This document shows, piece by piece, positions 40,911 through 48,502 of a stretch of 64,000 nucleotides of DNA. Position numbers and translations under genes: made by a program. The stretch is from CALROG01 sp943369755 (GTDB lineage Bacteria; Pseudomonadota; Gammaproteobacteria; Burkholderiales; Burkholderiaceae_C), in assembly GCA_943369755.1 (NCBI GenBank), contig CALROG020000015.1:1-64000 (forward strand), written 5' to 3'. The notes under the pieces are model-generated. The model saw nothing but the letters and a program-made list of their open reading frames with translations, was not told where the DNA came from and ran no database searches. Every line of letters starts with the position of its first letter. The first letter of the stretch is position 1.

Positions 40911-41927
40911 ATGAAAACCTCTTTTTTTCGACCCGGACTGCTGGCCGCTACCTGCGCCCTTGTGGCGAGCATGCCAGTGGCTGCCCAGACCAGCGTGACG
41001 ACCTACGGTGAGTTACGCCTCACGGTGAATCAGATCAAGACTGGCTCCTCGAACACGGTCATAGAGCTTCGTGACAACGCATCTCGCCTTGGCTTTCGCG
41101 GCGTCGAAGACCTTGGCGGTGGAATGAAAGCATTGTTCGGGCTGGAAATGGGCTTCGGGGGAGACACCGGAGCCGTAGGAACTCCGGCGTTTCGCAACAG
41201 CTATGTCGCGCTACAGGGCGGGTGGGGCACCGTGGCGCTCGGCCGGCTGGATTCGGCCAACCCGACAGGATCTCCCCTCTACTCTCAAATCATCAGCCTG
41301 ACCAGCTTTGCACCGAACGATGCGGGAGCCACGGCGACCAGTACCTCGATGTTCAACTCCCGCAATCGCACCTCCAACAGCATTGGGTATGCCAGCCCGA
41401 GGTTCGGTGGTGCCAGCATGAGGGCCCGCACCTACTTCCGCGGCGCAGAGACAGCTGCTGAGCCCGAAGACTTGGCCAAGGGGGTCGATCTTGGTTTTGA
41501 CTACGCGCAAGGCCCATGGCGTGCGGCCCTGGGTTGGGGCAGCGACAAGCGCGACGGCGGCCTGAGGGCCAATGAGTTTGACAACAAATGGCAGGCGGGC
41601 CTTAACTACAACTTCAAGCCGTTTGACATTTACTTCGTTGGCGGCACCGACCGATTCAAGAACACCGCGACGACCCGCCGGTCTGTGAAATACAGCGTGC
41701 TGGGCGGCACTTACACCGAAGGCGTTCACAAGGTGGTGGTCAACATCATGAAGCGCGATGTCCAGACGTCTTTGACTGGCGAACGCGATCGCTATCAGGT
41801 GAGCTATCAGCACTTCCTGTCGAAGCGGACCCAGCTTCAGTTCTTCTACGACAACGACGGCATCGACTCAAGCAGAACCAATGTGCGAGTCAAGGCGCTG
41901 GGCATGGGCATACGACACAACTTTTGA
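40911..41927 (+). CDS. Burkholderiales-type trimeric porin
   Basis: 338 residues. Signal peptide residues 1-25 (MKTSFFRPGLLAATCALVAS, cut after VAA-Q). Typical porin opening SVTTYGELRLTVNQ, then SRLGFRGVEDLGGGMKALFG and YVALQGGWGTVALGRLD, and a C-terminal phenylalanine (GIRHNF) required by the outer-membrane assembly machinery. It starts nine bases after the sulfatase stop and probably admits the substrate of the operon. Confidence 0.92.
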   Translation: MKTSFFRPGLLAATCALVASMPVAAQTSVTTYGELRLTVNQIKTGSSNTVIELRDNASRLGFRGVEDLGGGMKALFGLEMGFGGDTGAVGTPAFRNSYVALQGGWGTVALGRLDSANPTGSPLYSQIISLTSFAPNDAGATATSTSMFNSRNRTSNSIGYASPRFGGASMRARTYFRGAETAAEPEDLAKGVDLGFDYAQGPWRAALGWGSDKRDGGLRANEFDNKWQAGLNYNFKPFDIYFVGGTDRFKNTATTRRSVKYSVLGGTYTEGVHKVVVNIMKRDVQTSLTGERDRYQVSYQHFLSKRTQLQFFYDNDGIDSSRTNVRVKALGMGIRHNF

Positions 41928-41937
41928 CGTATCCCGC

Positions 41938-41957
41938 GACCCATTCGCCAATGGGTC
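41938..41957. terminator. Hairpin between convergent porin and dehydrogenase genes
   Basis: GACCCATT-CGCC-AATGGGTC is a perfect 8-bp stem with a 4-base loop, 11 bases after the porin stop and 11 bases from the convergent dehydrogenase stop. There is no T-tract, so termination strength is uncertain. Confidence 0.55.
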
Positions 41958-41968
41958 CGGGGGGCAGC

Positions 41969-43246
41969 TCAGCTGATGGCTAAATCGTCTCGTTCGCCGG
42001 TCTCATAAAGCGTCTCGCGGCCCATGCGGTCCAGCACCAGCTCGGCCGTCCAGGGCAGCATTAACGAGCCGCAGCGGCTGTCGCGGTAGATGCGCTCCAG
42101 CGGCAGGTGCTTCATCATGCTCTGGCCGCCGCAGGTACGGATGGCCAGCCGTGCGATGTCGTTGGCCCCTTCCATCACGCTGTAGTGGGCGGCGTACAGA
42201 CGCATTTTTTCGTCTTTGCCGGGGTTGGGCCGGGCCTCCAGAATGGCCCGGGTGAACAGGCTGCGCAGGCTCTCCAACTGGATGCGCATTTGCGCCACCG
42301 CGATCTGCTTGGTGGGGTACATGCGGCGCTTGACTGGTGGCTCGCCCGGAACCTCGCCGCGCAGGTACTTCACCGTGAAGTCGTAGGCCGCATTGGCCAG
42401 GCCCAGGTAGGTAGGCGCGAGCGTGAAGAACATGGCCGGCCAGGTTTGCGCGCCGGTGAAGTAAATGCCGCGCGGCATGAGCTGCTCGTCGTCGCTGACA
42501 AACACGTCGTTGAACTGCAGGTTGCGGCTGACGGTGCCGCGCATGCCCAGCGGGTTCCAGTCGCCACTGATGGAGAACCCGGCGGCGCTGGCCGGTACGC
42601 TGATGTACAGGGTGTCGCGCGCGTCGGGGTGTTCGTCGCCCTTGTCTTCGGTGCACAAGATGCCGTAGTAGTTGGCCGCGCCCGACAGGCTGGCGAAGAT
42701 TTTGCGCCCGTTGATCAGCCAGCCCCCGGGTGCCTTCCTGGCCGTGGTGCCGAACGGTGCGCGCCCGGCTGCTGCGGCGCTGCCCTCGCTGAACGGCTGG
42801 GCATAGATGGCGCCGTCGTTGACGATGCGGGCAAAGTGCAGCTCGCGCCGCCTGGCGTGTTCGGCGCGCTGGGCGTCGGTCATGGCAATGCCGTCAGCCA
42901 GCACGCCGGTCCACATGGTGCTGCAAATGTGCATGTTCCAGGTGAGTGCGGTGGTTCCGCAGTGCCGGCCGATTTCGGCGGCCACCATCATGTAGGTGGC
43001 GTAGTCGGCACCCAGCCCGCCATGCGACTCGGGCACGCACAGCCTCAGCAGGCCCGCGTCACGCAGGTCTTCGTAGTTGGCAAACGGGAAGCTGGCGGTC
43101 TCGTCCCACTGGGCCGCGCGTGGCGCAAACTTTGTGCGGCCCAGTTCGCTGGCCAGCGTCAGCAGCGCGCGCTGTTTTGGGGTGAACGCCATGTCGCCCA
43201 CGGCGGGGGTGAAGCTCAGCGCATCCGGCAAGGTACGGGTGTTCAT
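41969..43246 (-). CDS. Acyl-CoA-dehydrogenase-like flavoprotein
   Basis: 425 residues from the ATG at 43246, which has a perfect AAGGAGG site. The N-terminal helical domain, the middle beta domain (YAQPFSEGSAAAAG..., GGWLINGRKIFASLSGAANY) and the C-terminal helical domain (QIAVAQMRIQLESLRSLFTR) are all present. It could oxidise an acyl-CoA, or be an FMNH2-using monooxygenase of the same fold, as in many aromatic degradation pathways; the flavin reductase gene at 46479 makes the latter plausible. Downstream gene of the nicX-like cluster. Confidence 0.82.
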   Translation of the reverse strand: MNTRTLPDALSFTPAVGDMAFTPKQRALLTLASELGRTKFAPRAAQWDETASFPFANYEDLRDAGLLRLCVPESHGGLGADYATYMMVAAEIGRHCGTTALTWNMHICSTMWTGVLADGIAMTDAQRAEHARRRELHFARIVNDGAIYAQPFSEGSAAAAGRAPFGTTARKAPGGWLINGRKIFASLSGAANYYGILCTEDKGDEHPDARDTLYISVPASAAGFSISGDWNPLGMRGTVSRNLQFNDVFVSDDEQLMPRGIYFTGAQTWPAMFFTLAPTYLGLANAAYDFTVKYLRGEVPGEPPVKRRMYPTKQIAVAQMRIQLESLRSLFTRAILEARPNPGKDEKMRLYAAHYSVMEGANDIARLAIRTCGGQSMMKHLPLERIYRDSRCGSLMLPWTAELVLDRMGRETLYETGERDDLAIS

Positions 43247-43259
43247 GGCTGTGCCTCCT

Positions 43260-44522
43260 TCAGTTGCGCTCGGTGCGGCCACCCAGCGAGTCGAGCACGC
43301 CCAGCCAGAAGGCGGTGCGTTCGTTGTACGAGTCCGCCTCCTGGGCACCCGCGGCGTTGGCATACACGGCGGTGTGCACCATCACGATGCCCGTGCCTGG
43401 CTGCACAAACACCGCCTGTCCGTGCACGCCCTGCATGGCAAAGCTGCGCTCTTTCAGCGGGAATAGCCAGAACTGGTAGCCATAGCCAAAGTACGGCGTG
43501 GCCTTGCCCGGCGCAAAGGCGCCCGGCTGGCGCGCCGAGTCGGTGGCGTCCAGCAGGTAGTCGCGCGGCACCAGTTGCTGGTCGCGCACCTTGCCGTCAT
43601 TGGCCAACAGAAGGCCCAGGCGGCCCCAGTCGCGCAGCGAGGCGTTGAACCCGCCCAAGGCCTGCTCCTGCCGGTCCGCGCCCAGCCGCCAGAAGGCATC
43701 GTGCTCGGCACCCATCGGCTGCCAGAGCCAGTCGGCCGTGAGCGCCGTCACGCTGCGGCCCGTGGCACCGGCCAGCACACGACCCAGCACGTCGGTTTCA
43801 CCACTGGCATAGACAAACTTCTCGCCGCCTGGAGCATGCCGGTCGGTGATGCTGCGCAGCACGCTCACCGGGCTGGGGTTGCCCGTTGCGGAGGCGCGCA
43901 TGAGGCGGGCCACGTCGTCCTGGCCGTCGTAGCGCTCGGTAAAGCGCAGGCCGGAACTCATGCGCAGCAGGCTGCGGATGGAAGCGTCGCCATAGGGGCT
44001 GCCGGCCAGGTCTTTGGCGTACTTGCCGGCCGGGTCGTCCAGCGAGGCGATGGCGCCGCGTTGCAAGGCCATGCCCACCAGCAGCGAGGTGACGCTCTTG
44101 GACATGGAAAAACTCAGGAACCGTGCGTCTTCCTTGCGCCCATAGCGGTAGCGCTCGGCCACGATCTCGCCGTTCTTCAGGATCAGCAGGCCGGTGATGC
44201 GGCGCCGCTCCAGGTATTCGTCCAGCGTGTAGCCAAGGTTGCGGTAGCGGTACTTGATGGCCGGCGGCTGGCTGGCACGCGGCAGCGCCGCTGGCACGGC
44301 CGCCTTGGGCGCTGTGTCGGTGATCACGCCGGGCACCTTGTCAAGCGCCGACCAGGAGCCCACGCGGTAAGGCATGTCGTACCAGTTGGCCAGATTGGTG
44401 CCCACCGGGTAGCCCAGTGGCTTGCCCAGCGCGTCTTCGTCCGGCTCGGCCACTGCGGGCAGGGCCGCAAGCGCCAGCGCACAGGCCAGCAGGCGAAGCG
44501 AGGTGAGGGGGTTTGACGCCAA
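43260..44522 (-). CDS. Exported serine beta-lactamase-fold hydrolase
   Basis: 420 residues if the TTG at 44522 is the start; AAAGGA lies six bases before it, better than a TTG five codons upstream. A signal peptide (PLTSLRLLACALALAALPAV) directs it to the periplasm. The fold's catalytic residues are Ser139 and Lys142 (SMSK) and Tyr238/Ser240 (YASG). It resembles class C beta-lactamase-like esterases and 6-aminohexanoate-dimer hydrolase. Located between the dehydrogenase and alpha/beta hydrolase genes, so it may act on a pathway ester or amide. Confidence 0.83.
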   Translation of the reverse strand: MASNPLTSLRLLACALALAALPAVAEPDEDALGKPLGYPVGTNLANWYDMPYRVGSWSALDKVPGVITDTAPKAAVPAALPRASQPPAIKYRYRNLGYTLDEYLERRRITGLLILKNGEIVAERYRYGRKEDARFLSFSMSKSVTSLLVGMALQRGAIASLDDPAGKYAKDLAGSPYGDASIRSLLRMSSGLRFTERYDGQDDVARLMRASATGNPSPVSVLRSITDRHAPGGEKFVYASGETDVLGRVLAGATGRSVTALTADWLWQPMGAEHDAFWRLGADRQEQALGGFNASLRDWGRLGLLLANDGKVRDQQLVPRDYLLDATDSARQPGAFAPGKATPYFGYGYQFWLFPLKERSFAMQGVHGQAVFVQPGTGIVMVHTAVYANAAGAQEADSYNERTAFWLGVLDSLGGRTERN

Positions 44523-44533
44523 GGCAAATCCTT

Positions 44534-45337
44534 TCAATGCAGCACGCGCGGCAGCGCGAGGAAGTTGAGCAGCGCGCCGTCAAACTCGTCGGGCGCTTCC
44601 AGGTTCTGCAGGTGGCCAATGCCTTTCAACTCCAGATAAGTGCTGCCGGCAATGGCGGCGGCCATTTTTTTCATGGCCGCAGGTGGGGCATTGCGGTCGT
44701 GCTCGCCGGCCAGCACCAGGGTGGGCACCTGGATCGCGCCCAAGCTGGCGCGCCGGTCAAAGGTGACGATGCATTCCAGCGCCCGCCGGTAGGTGGAGGG
44801 GTTGACCTGGCTCATGCAGTGAATGGCCAGCTGCACGCCCTCGGGCAGCGAGCCGGGGCCGATCATCTGGGGCACCAGCACCTGGGCCAACTGGGCCATG
44901 CTTTGGCCCGCGTCCAGCGGCGCAGTTCGCTGGGCAATGAATTCACGCTGCCAGTCGCCGTCGGGTTTACCAAACGATGGCGAGGTGCCGCACAGCACCA
45001 GCTTGCCCACCAGCTCGGGGCGGCGCGCCACCACTTCTTGCGCCACCATGCCGCCCATGCTGTGCCCCAACAACGTGACCTGCTTGTCGTCCTGCGCCTG
45101 CATCAGCGCCTCGATCAGCCGGATGCAAGCTTCTGCCAGCCCCTTGAAGGTGTAGGGCTCGATCGGCGGGCTGTGGCCATAGCCCGGCATGTCCCAGGCC
45201 ACGGCCCGGTAGCCTGAGGTGGCCAGTGTTTCAACCTGCGGCGCAAACGCCAGATGCCCGCCGCCGATACCGTGCAGCATCAGCACCGTGGGGCCCCGGC
45301 CCAGTGTGCTGAAGGTGGGAAGCATGGCGCTGCTCAT
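44534..45337 (-). CDS. Alpha/beta hydrolase, possible N-formylmaleamate deformylase
   Basis: 267 residues. Oxyanion-hole segment MLHGIGGGHLAF (about 20-31), nucleophile elbow GHSMGG and late His in GIGHLQNLE complete the triad. Overall it resembles PcaD-type lactonases. It overlaps the nicX-like gene by ATGA; in nicotinate degradation the product of NicX is hydrolysed by an alpha/beta hydrolase (NicD) of the same size. That function here is inferred from context, since the sequence is not close to Pseudomonas NicD. Confidence 0.8.
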   Translation of the reverse strand: MSSAMLPTFSTLGRGPTVLMLHGIGGGHLAFAPQVETLATSGYRAVAWDMPGYGHSPPIEPYTFKGLAEACIRLIEALMQAQDDKQVTLLGHSMGGMVAQEVVARRPELVGKLVLCGTSPSFGKPDGDWQREFIAQRTAPLDAGQSMAQLAQVLVPQMIGPGSLPEGVQLAIHCMSQVNPSTYRRALECIVTFDRRASLGAIQVPTLVLAGEHDRNAPPAAMKKMAAAIAGSTYLELKGIGHLQNLEAPDEFDGALLNFLALPRVLH

Positions 45338-46383
45338 GCCAGCACCCGGCCTTGTTCGACCACCGGCACGCCGTCCAGCGCAATCGTGCAGTGGCGCAGC
45401 GGCAGGTCAAAGTGGCCCGCGGTGTAACGGCCCGCAGTTTCGTTGGCGCCGGTGCTGTAAAGAAAATTGCCCGAGAAGGCGCGCAGCTCGGTGCCGTTGA
45501 AGTCGCGCTTGTCGTACAACGCCATGCTGTCCCAGCGGGCAGCGGCGTTCAGGCCATAGCCCACATGGCTGACTGCGTAGGCAGCGCGGTCGCCTTCATG
45601 GGTGGCCCAGGCCGCGATGTAGCTGCGCATCAGCTCGGCGTCGACGCCCACGCCTTCGATCCGGGTGACGTAGTCGTTGGCAATGGTCAGCGTGATGGGC
45701 CGCTCGATATAGCGCTTGAAGGTGAGGTTGACATCGCCCTCGGCCAGCACCAGCGTGCCATTGACGCTGCCCGCCGCCGGGAATGCCAGCGCCAGCCCGC
45801 CAGGCCAGTGCGTCATGGTGCCGGGGCGGGTGGTGTAGCCCCAGTTGCCGCCCACCGCTGCATTGGCCAGGCTGATCTGCAAGTCTGTTCCGGCGCTGGA
45901 GGTAACCCGCATGGCTTTGGCCCCACGCAAGCGCTTCACATGGTCTTTGACCAGGGGCTCCAGCGCGGCATCTGGCAGCAGGCGGGCCAGCGCCTCCGGG
46001 TGTTCGTTGCTGATGTAGATAACGCGCGCACCGCCTTTCAGAATGGCGGGCAGCTCGGGGGCGTGCATCAGGCCCTCGACCGTGCAGTCCACCACCAGCG
46101 TGCTGGCGGCCAGCGCCGCAACCACGGGCGCTATGTTTTTTATAGTGGGTGACGCACCTGTGGAGCGGGCTACGGGCTGTTTTGCCTCAAAAACACTGGG
46201 TAAAACCAGGGTGAAGGCCTGCGCACCCAACCGGGCGGCAGCAAGCCGCGCCAAGTCCACCAGCACCGGGCGGCTTTGACTTTCGGCCAGAATGGCCACC
46301 GTGTCACCGGGCTGTAGCGCACAGCGGCGCAGCACGGACTCAAAGGCGTCAAGCCAGGCGGGTTCTATCAGTTCTTGCAACAT
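45334..46383 (-). CDS. nicX: 2,5-Dihydroxypyridine 5,6-dioxygenase (NicX-like)
   Basis: 349 residues, almost the length of Pseudomonas putida NicX. The match is strong from GTLVLAEGDVNLTFKRYIER to the end. The iron ligands of NicX correspond to His in VSHVGYGL and to His and Asp in GHFDLPLRHC. The enzyme opens the ring of 2,5-dihydroxypyridine to N-formylmaleamate. The M29-like aminopeptidase fold explains possible mis-annotation as a leucyl aminopeptidase. Codons for about residues 65-85 (EAKQPVARSTGASPTIKNIA) lie in a dispersed repeat copy, yet the length is normal. Divergent from the flavin reductase gene. Confidence 0.82.
   Translation of the reverse strand: MLQELIEPAWLDAFESVLRRCALQPGDTVAILAESQSRPVLVDLARLAAARLGAQAFTLVLPSVFEAKQPVARSTGASPTIKNIAPVVAALAASTLVVDCTVEGLMHAPELPAILKGGARVIYISNEHPEALARLLPDAALEPLVKDHVKRLRGAKAMRVTSSAGTDLQISLANAAVGGNWGYTTRPGTMTHWPGGLALAFPAAGSVNGTLVLAEGDVNLTFKRYIERPITLTIANDYVTRIEGVGVDAELMRSYIAAWATHEGDRAAYAVSHVGYGLNAAARWDSMALYDKRDFNGTELRAFSGNFLYSTGANETAGRYTAGHFDLPLRHCTIALDGVPVVEQGRVLA
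46130..46187 (+). repeat. Palindromic dispersed repeat, copy 5, inside the nicX-like gene
   Basis: GCTATGTTTTTTATAGTGGG, TGACGCA, then GCGGGCTAC-GGGC-TGTTTTGCC. The gene reads it on the opposite strand without a stop, giving EAKQPVARSTGASPTIKNIA. Protein length is close to that of Pseudomonas NicX, so the element seems to have replaced, not lengthened, this stretch. Confidence 0.85.
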
Positions 46384-46478
46384 GTCATCTGATCCGTTGG
46401 GGACAGCGCTTGCGCAGCGAGCTGCAGTCTTTTCTACAAAGCCCTATTATTCATGAAATTTCATGTAAGTTGCATCCT

Positions 46479-46988
46479 GTGAATCCACCTCACAAAGCCT
46501 CGCCGCCGGCCTTTTCTTCGCCGCAGTTCCGCGCCGCCCTGGGCATGTTTGCCACCGGCGTGACCATCGTCACGGCGCGCAGCGCAACGGGCGAGCTGGT
46601 GGGCCTGACGGCCAATTCGTTCAACTCCGTCTCGCTGGCACCGCCACTGGTACTTTGGAGCCTGGCACGGGCCGCCGGGTCGATGGCGGCCTTCAGCACC
46701 GGCTCGCACTACGCCATCAATATCCTCGCGGCAGACCAAAAGGCGCTGGCCGAGCGCTTTGCGCTCAAGGGCGCTGACCGGTTTGCCGGGGTGAGTTTTG
46801 TCGACGGGGCCGGTGGCGCGCCGCTGCTGGCCGGCGCAGCGGCCACCTTTGAGTGCTTCAACCGCAGCCGCTATGAAGAGGGCGACCATGTCATCTTTGT
46901 CGGCGAGGTCGAGCGCTGCAGCCACCGCAAAGGCGCCTCGCCGCTGCTGTTTCATGGCGGCAAGTTCTATACCGAACACCCGCTGTGA
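46479..46988 (+). CDS. Flavin reductase (FMN-binding split-barrel type)
   Basis: 169 residues from a GTG at 46479; an upstream in-frame ATG at 46410 would extend into the nicX promoter. Family segments: FRAALGMFATGVTIVTARSA, GLTANSFNSVSLAPPLVLWS and VGEVERCSHRKGASPLLFHG. Such proteins reduce free FMN or FAD with NAD(P)H for a partner monooxygenase. Divergent from the nicX-like gene and 88 bases before the MarR gene. The partner could be the acyl-CoA-dehydrogenase-like protein at 41969. Confidence 0.85.
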   Translation: MNPPHKASPPAFSSPQFRAALGMFATGVTIVTARSATGELVGLTANSFNSVSLAPPLVLWSLARAAGSMAAFSTGSHYAINILAADQKALAERFALKGADRFAGVSFVDGAGGAPLLAGAAATFECFNRSRYEEGDHVIFVGEVERCSHRKGASPLLFHGGKFYTEHPL

Positions 46989-46994
46989 ATGTGG

Positions 46995-47066
46995 CCCCCA
47001 CGCTCGTCACTTCGTGTACTTCGCTGCCCCCCGAGGGGGCCCTCGCGCCTTGGGGCGGCCCGGCGG
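46995..47066. repeat. GC-rich spacer repeat of a second type
   Basis: Starts ACGCTCGTCACTTCG, contains the hairpin GCCCCCCGAGGGGGC and ends TTGGGGCGGCCCGGCG. From general knowledge, similar elements are scattered in intergenic DNA of Comamonadaceae. Only this copy is in the window. It lies between the flavin reductase and MarR genes and could act as a terminator or mRNA-stability stem. Confidence 0.55.
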
Positions 47067-47076
47067 CGCTCAAGCC

Positions 47077-47505
47077 ATGAAAGACGCGCGATTTGTTGAC
47101 GGCTACCTCGGCTACCTGCTGGGCCAGGCCAACCACGCGCTGTACAAAGAGTTTGACGCGCAGGTACGCGCCGCCGGGCTGACCAGCATCGAATGGCGGG
47201 TGCTGGCCACGCTGCACGACGGCGAGCCGCTCACGGTGAGCCAGCTCGCGCTGGACGTGTTGAGCAAGCAACCCACCGTAACCAAGCTGGTGCAGCGCAT
47301 GGCAGAGCAAGGCTGGGTGGCGCTACAGGCCTGCCCCAACGACCAGCGCCGCACGCTGGTGGCGGCCACCCCGGCCGGCAAACGCCTGGCCCTGCCCCTG
47401 GTTGCAGAGGCAAAACAGCATGAAGCCCGCGTACTGCAGTCGCTGGGCGCTACAGAAAAGATAGCGCTGCGCAAGCTGCTGGAAAAGCTCACTTCACCCC
47501 ACTGA
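47077..47505 (+). CDS. MarR-family transcriptional regulator
   Basis: 142 residues starting MKDARFVDGYLGYLLGQANH. The winged HTH spans about 35-100 (TSIEWRVLATLHDGEPLTVS, KQPTVTKLVQRM) with the wing PNDQRRTLVAATPAGK. It sits beside nicX-like and flavin reductase genes; nicotinate and picolinate clusters are often controlled by MarR proteins such as NicR, so control of this cluster is likely. The C-terminal helix coding region overlaps a degenerate repeat copy. Confidence 0.88.
   Translation: MKDARFVDGYLGYLLGQANHALYKEFDAQVRAAGLTSIEWRVLATLHDGEPLTVSQLALDVLSKQPTVTKLVQRMAEQGWVALQACPNDQRRTLVAATPAGKRLALPLVAEAKQHEARVLQSLGATEKIALRKLLEKLTSPH
47410..47467 (-). repeat. Degenerate dispersed repeat, copy 6, inside the MarR gene
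   Basis: On the plus strand: GGCAAAACAGCATGAAGCCC, GCGTACTGC, a short variable piece, then GCGCTACAGAAAAGATAGCG. This follows the reverse complement of the repeat, including the terminal hairpin. It encodes EAKQHEAR...GATEKIA, in the same frame as the nicX copy gives EAKQPVAR...IKNIA. Confidence 0.5.
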
Positions 47506-47598
47506 CACCTTGCTCGCGGTAAAACTTCAGCGCCCCCGGGTGAAACGGCACCACGGTGTTGTTGGGCGCATGGGGCCAGTTGCAAGCGGTCGTGAATG
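47494..47598 (-). pseudogene. C-terminal remnant resembling a TAXI-type TRAP solute-binding protein
   Basis: On the minus strand a frame of about 34 codons ends with a proper TGA and reads CNWPHAPNNTVVPFHPGALK, then FYREQGVSGVK. This looks like the C-terminus of TAXI-family TRAP binding proteins (a PFHPGA...F/Y motif). Upstream the frame meets a stop within about 12 codons and the sequence becomes low-GC, so the rest of the gene is absent. The remnant overlaps the end of the convergent MarR gene by 12 bases. It suggests that the low-GC block at 47600-49200 displaced the original gene. Confidence 0.5.
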
Positions 47599-47677
47599 AC
47601 TGCTTCGGGCCATTCAGGTTTCAACTTGGCGCAGTACGCAGTCGATTCGACGTCGTCGTCGCCAGACCAAATGAACC

Positions 47678-48469
47678 TCAATTCACAGTGCAATCGCTTA
47701 GAACAATCCTCTGCTGCCCTGAAGCAATTCCGATCAAAACCACGCCGGGCGAAACGACCTGAATCGGGCCGGTCACCAGAGCCGAGATTGCACACTGCGC
47801 GACCTCTTTCAAGGCTTTGCGTTCCCATCCAATGAGTCGAAGCCGACTTCGCGTTGAATCCGGCACCAGCATCCTCAATTGGCCTCCAACAGACACAATT
47901 GCCGAAAGATCCAGTTCGGACGAACCAAATACGTGATTTGAGAAGCCTGCAAGTGTTGCGACTTCGATTAACTTCTTGCCATTACGTCGATAGATTCGCA
48001 GCGAACCGCCGATATGCGGCGTTGTCACTGCTGCAATTTCGCCGCGTCCATCCCCATCCAGATCAACAACACCAATTGGGTTCATCCAGCGATTGGGCGT
48101 GCCGATTGATGGCGACTCAGCACTTAACTCAAGACGGCCATCTTTCAGTCGAAACAAAGCCAAGCGGGAACCTCTATCACGTTGGCTGACGATGGAAAGG
48201 ATTTCCCTCGGCTCCCCAGCGACCAAGGATACAAGGCGTGGGTTGAGGTCCTCGAATACTTCGTCATCTGGAAGATCCAGTGCAAAGCTTCTCCCTGAGT
48301 CAGTCGTCACAATCAATCGCGCGTACTCATGCGGCCGACCCAAGGCGAAATGACTGTAGCGTTCAACCGCAGAGGCGTAATGTGCAGCTGCTATTCCCCC
48401 GGCTTTGGCGTGTGCCGGCAAGAATAAAGACAGCACAGCAAACAAGAGCCAACCACTATGTGATTTCAT
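47678..48469 (-). CDS. Exported FG-GAP/VCBS-like repeat protein
   Basis: 263 residues. Signal peptide residues 1-22 (SGWLLFAVLSLFLPAHAKA). A calcium-binding-like DLDGDGRGEIAAV (136-148) and repeated beta-strand patterns suggest part of a beta-propeller of the FG-GAP/VCBS type. No enzyme motif. G+C is lower than in flanking genes and shared with the redoxin gene to its right, so both may have arrived together. Function unknown. Confidence 0.7.
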   Translation of the reverse strand: MKSHSGWLLFAVLSLFLPAHAKAGGIAAAHYASAVERYSHFALGRPHEYARLIVTTDSGRSFALDLPDDEVFEDLNPRLVSLVAGEPREILSIVSQRDRGSRLALFRLKDGRLELSAESPSIGTPNRWMNPIGVVDLDGDGRGEIAAVTTPHIGGSLRIYRRNGKKLIEVATLAGFSNHVFGSSELDLSAIVSVGGQLRMLVPDSTRSRLRLIGWERKALKEVAQCAISALVTGPIQVVSPGVVLIGIASGQQRIVLSDCTVN

Positions 48470-48502
48470 CGTCTATGCGCCTGCCTGGGTCCAGTCCGTG
48501 AT

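Noticed and set aside
42107..43648. 513-codon plus-strand frame opposite the dehydrogenase and beta-lactamase-like genes
   Set aside because: Spans two real genes on the other strand and has low-complexity arginine/alanine composition.
47600..47677. Minus-strand frame WSGDDDVESTAYCAKLKPEW next to the TAXI remnant
   Set aside because: Looks somewhat protein-like, but has no start, no stop of its own before entering the remnant, and no family I can name; left unannotated.
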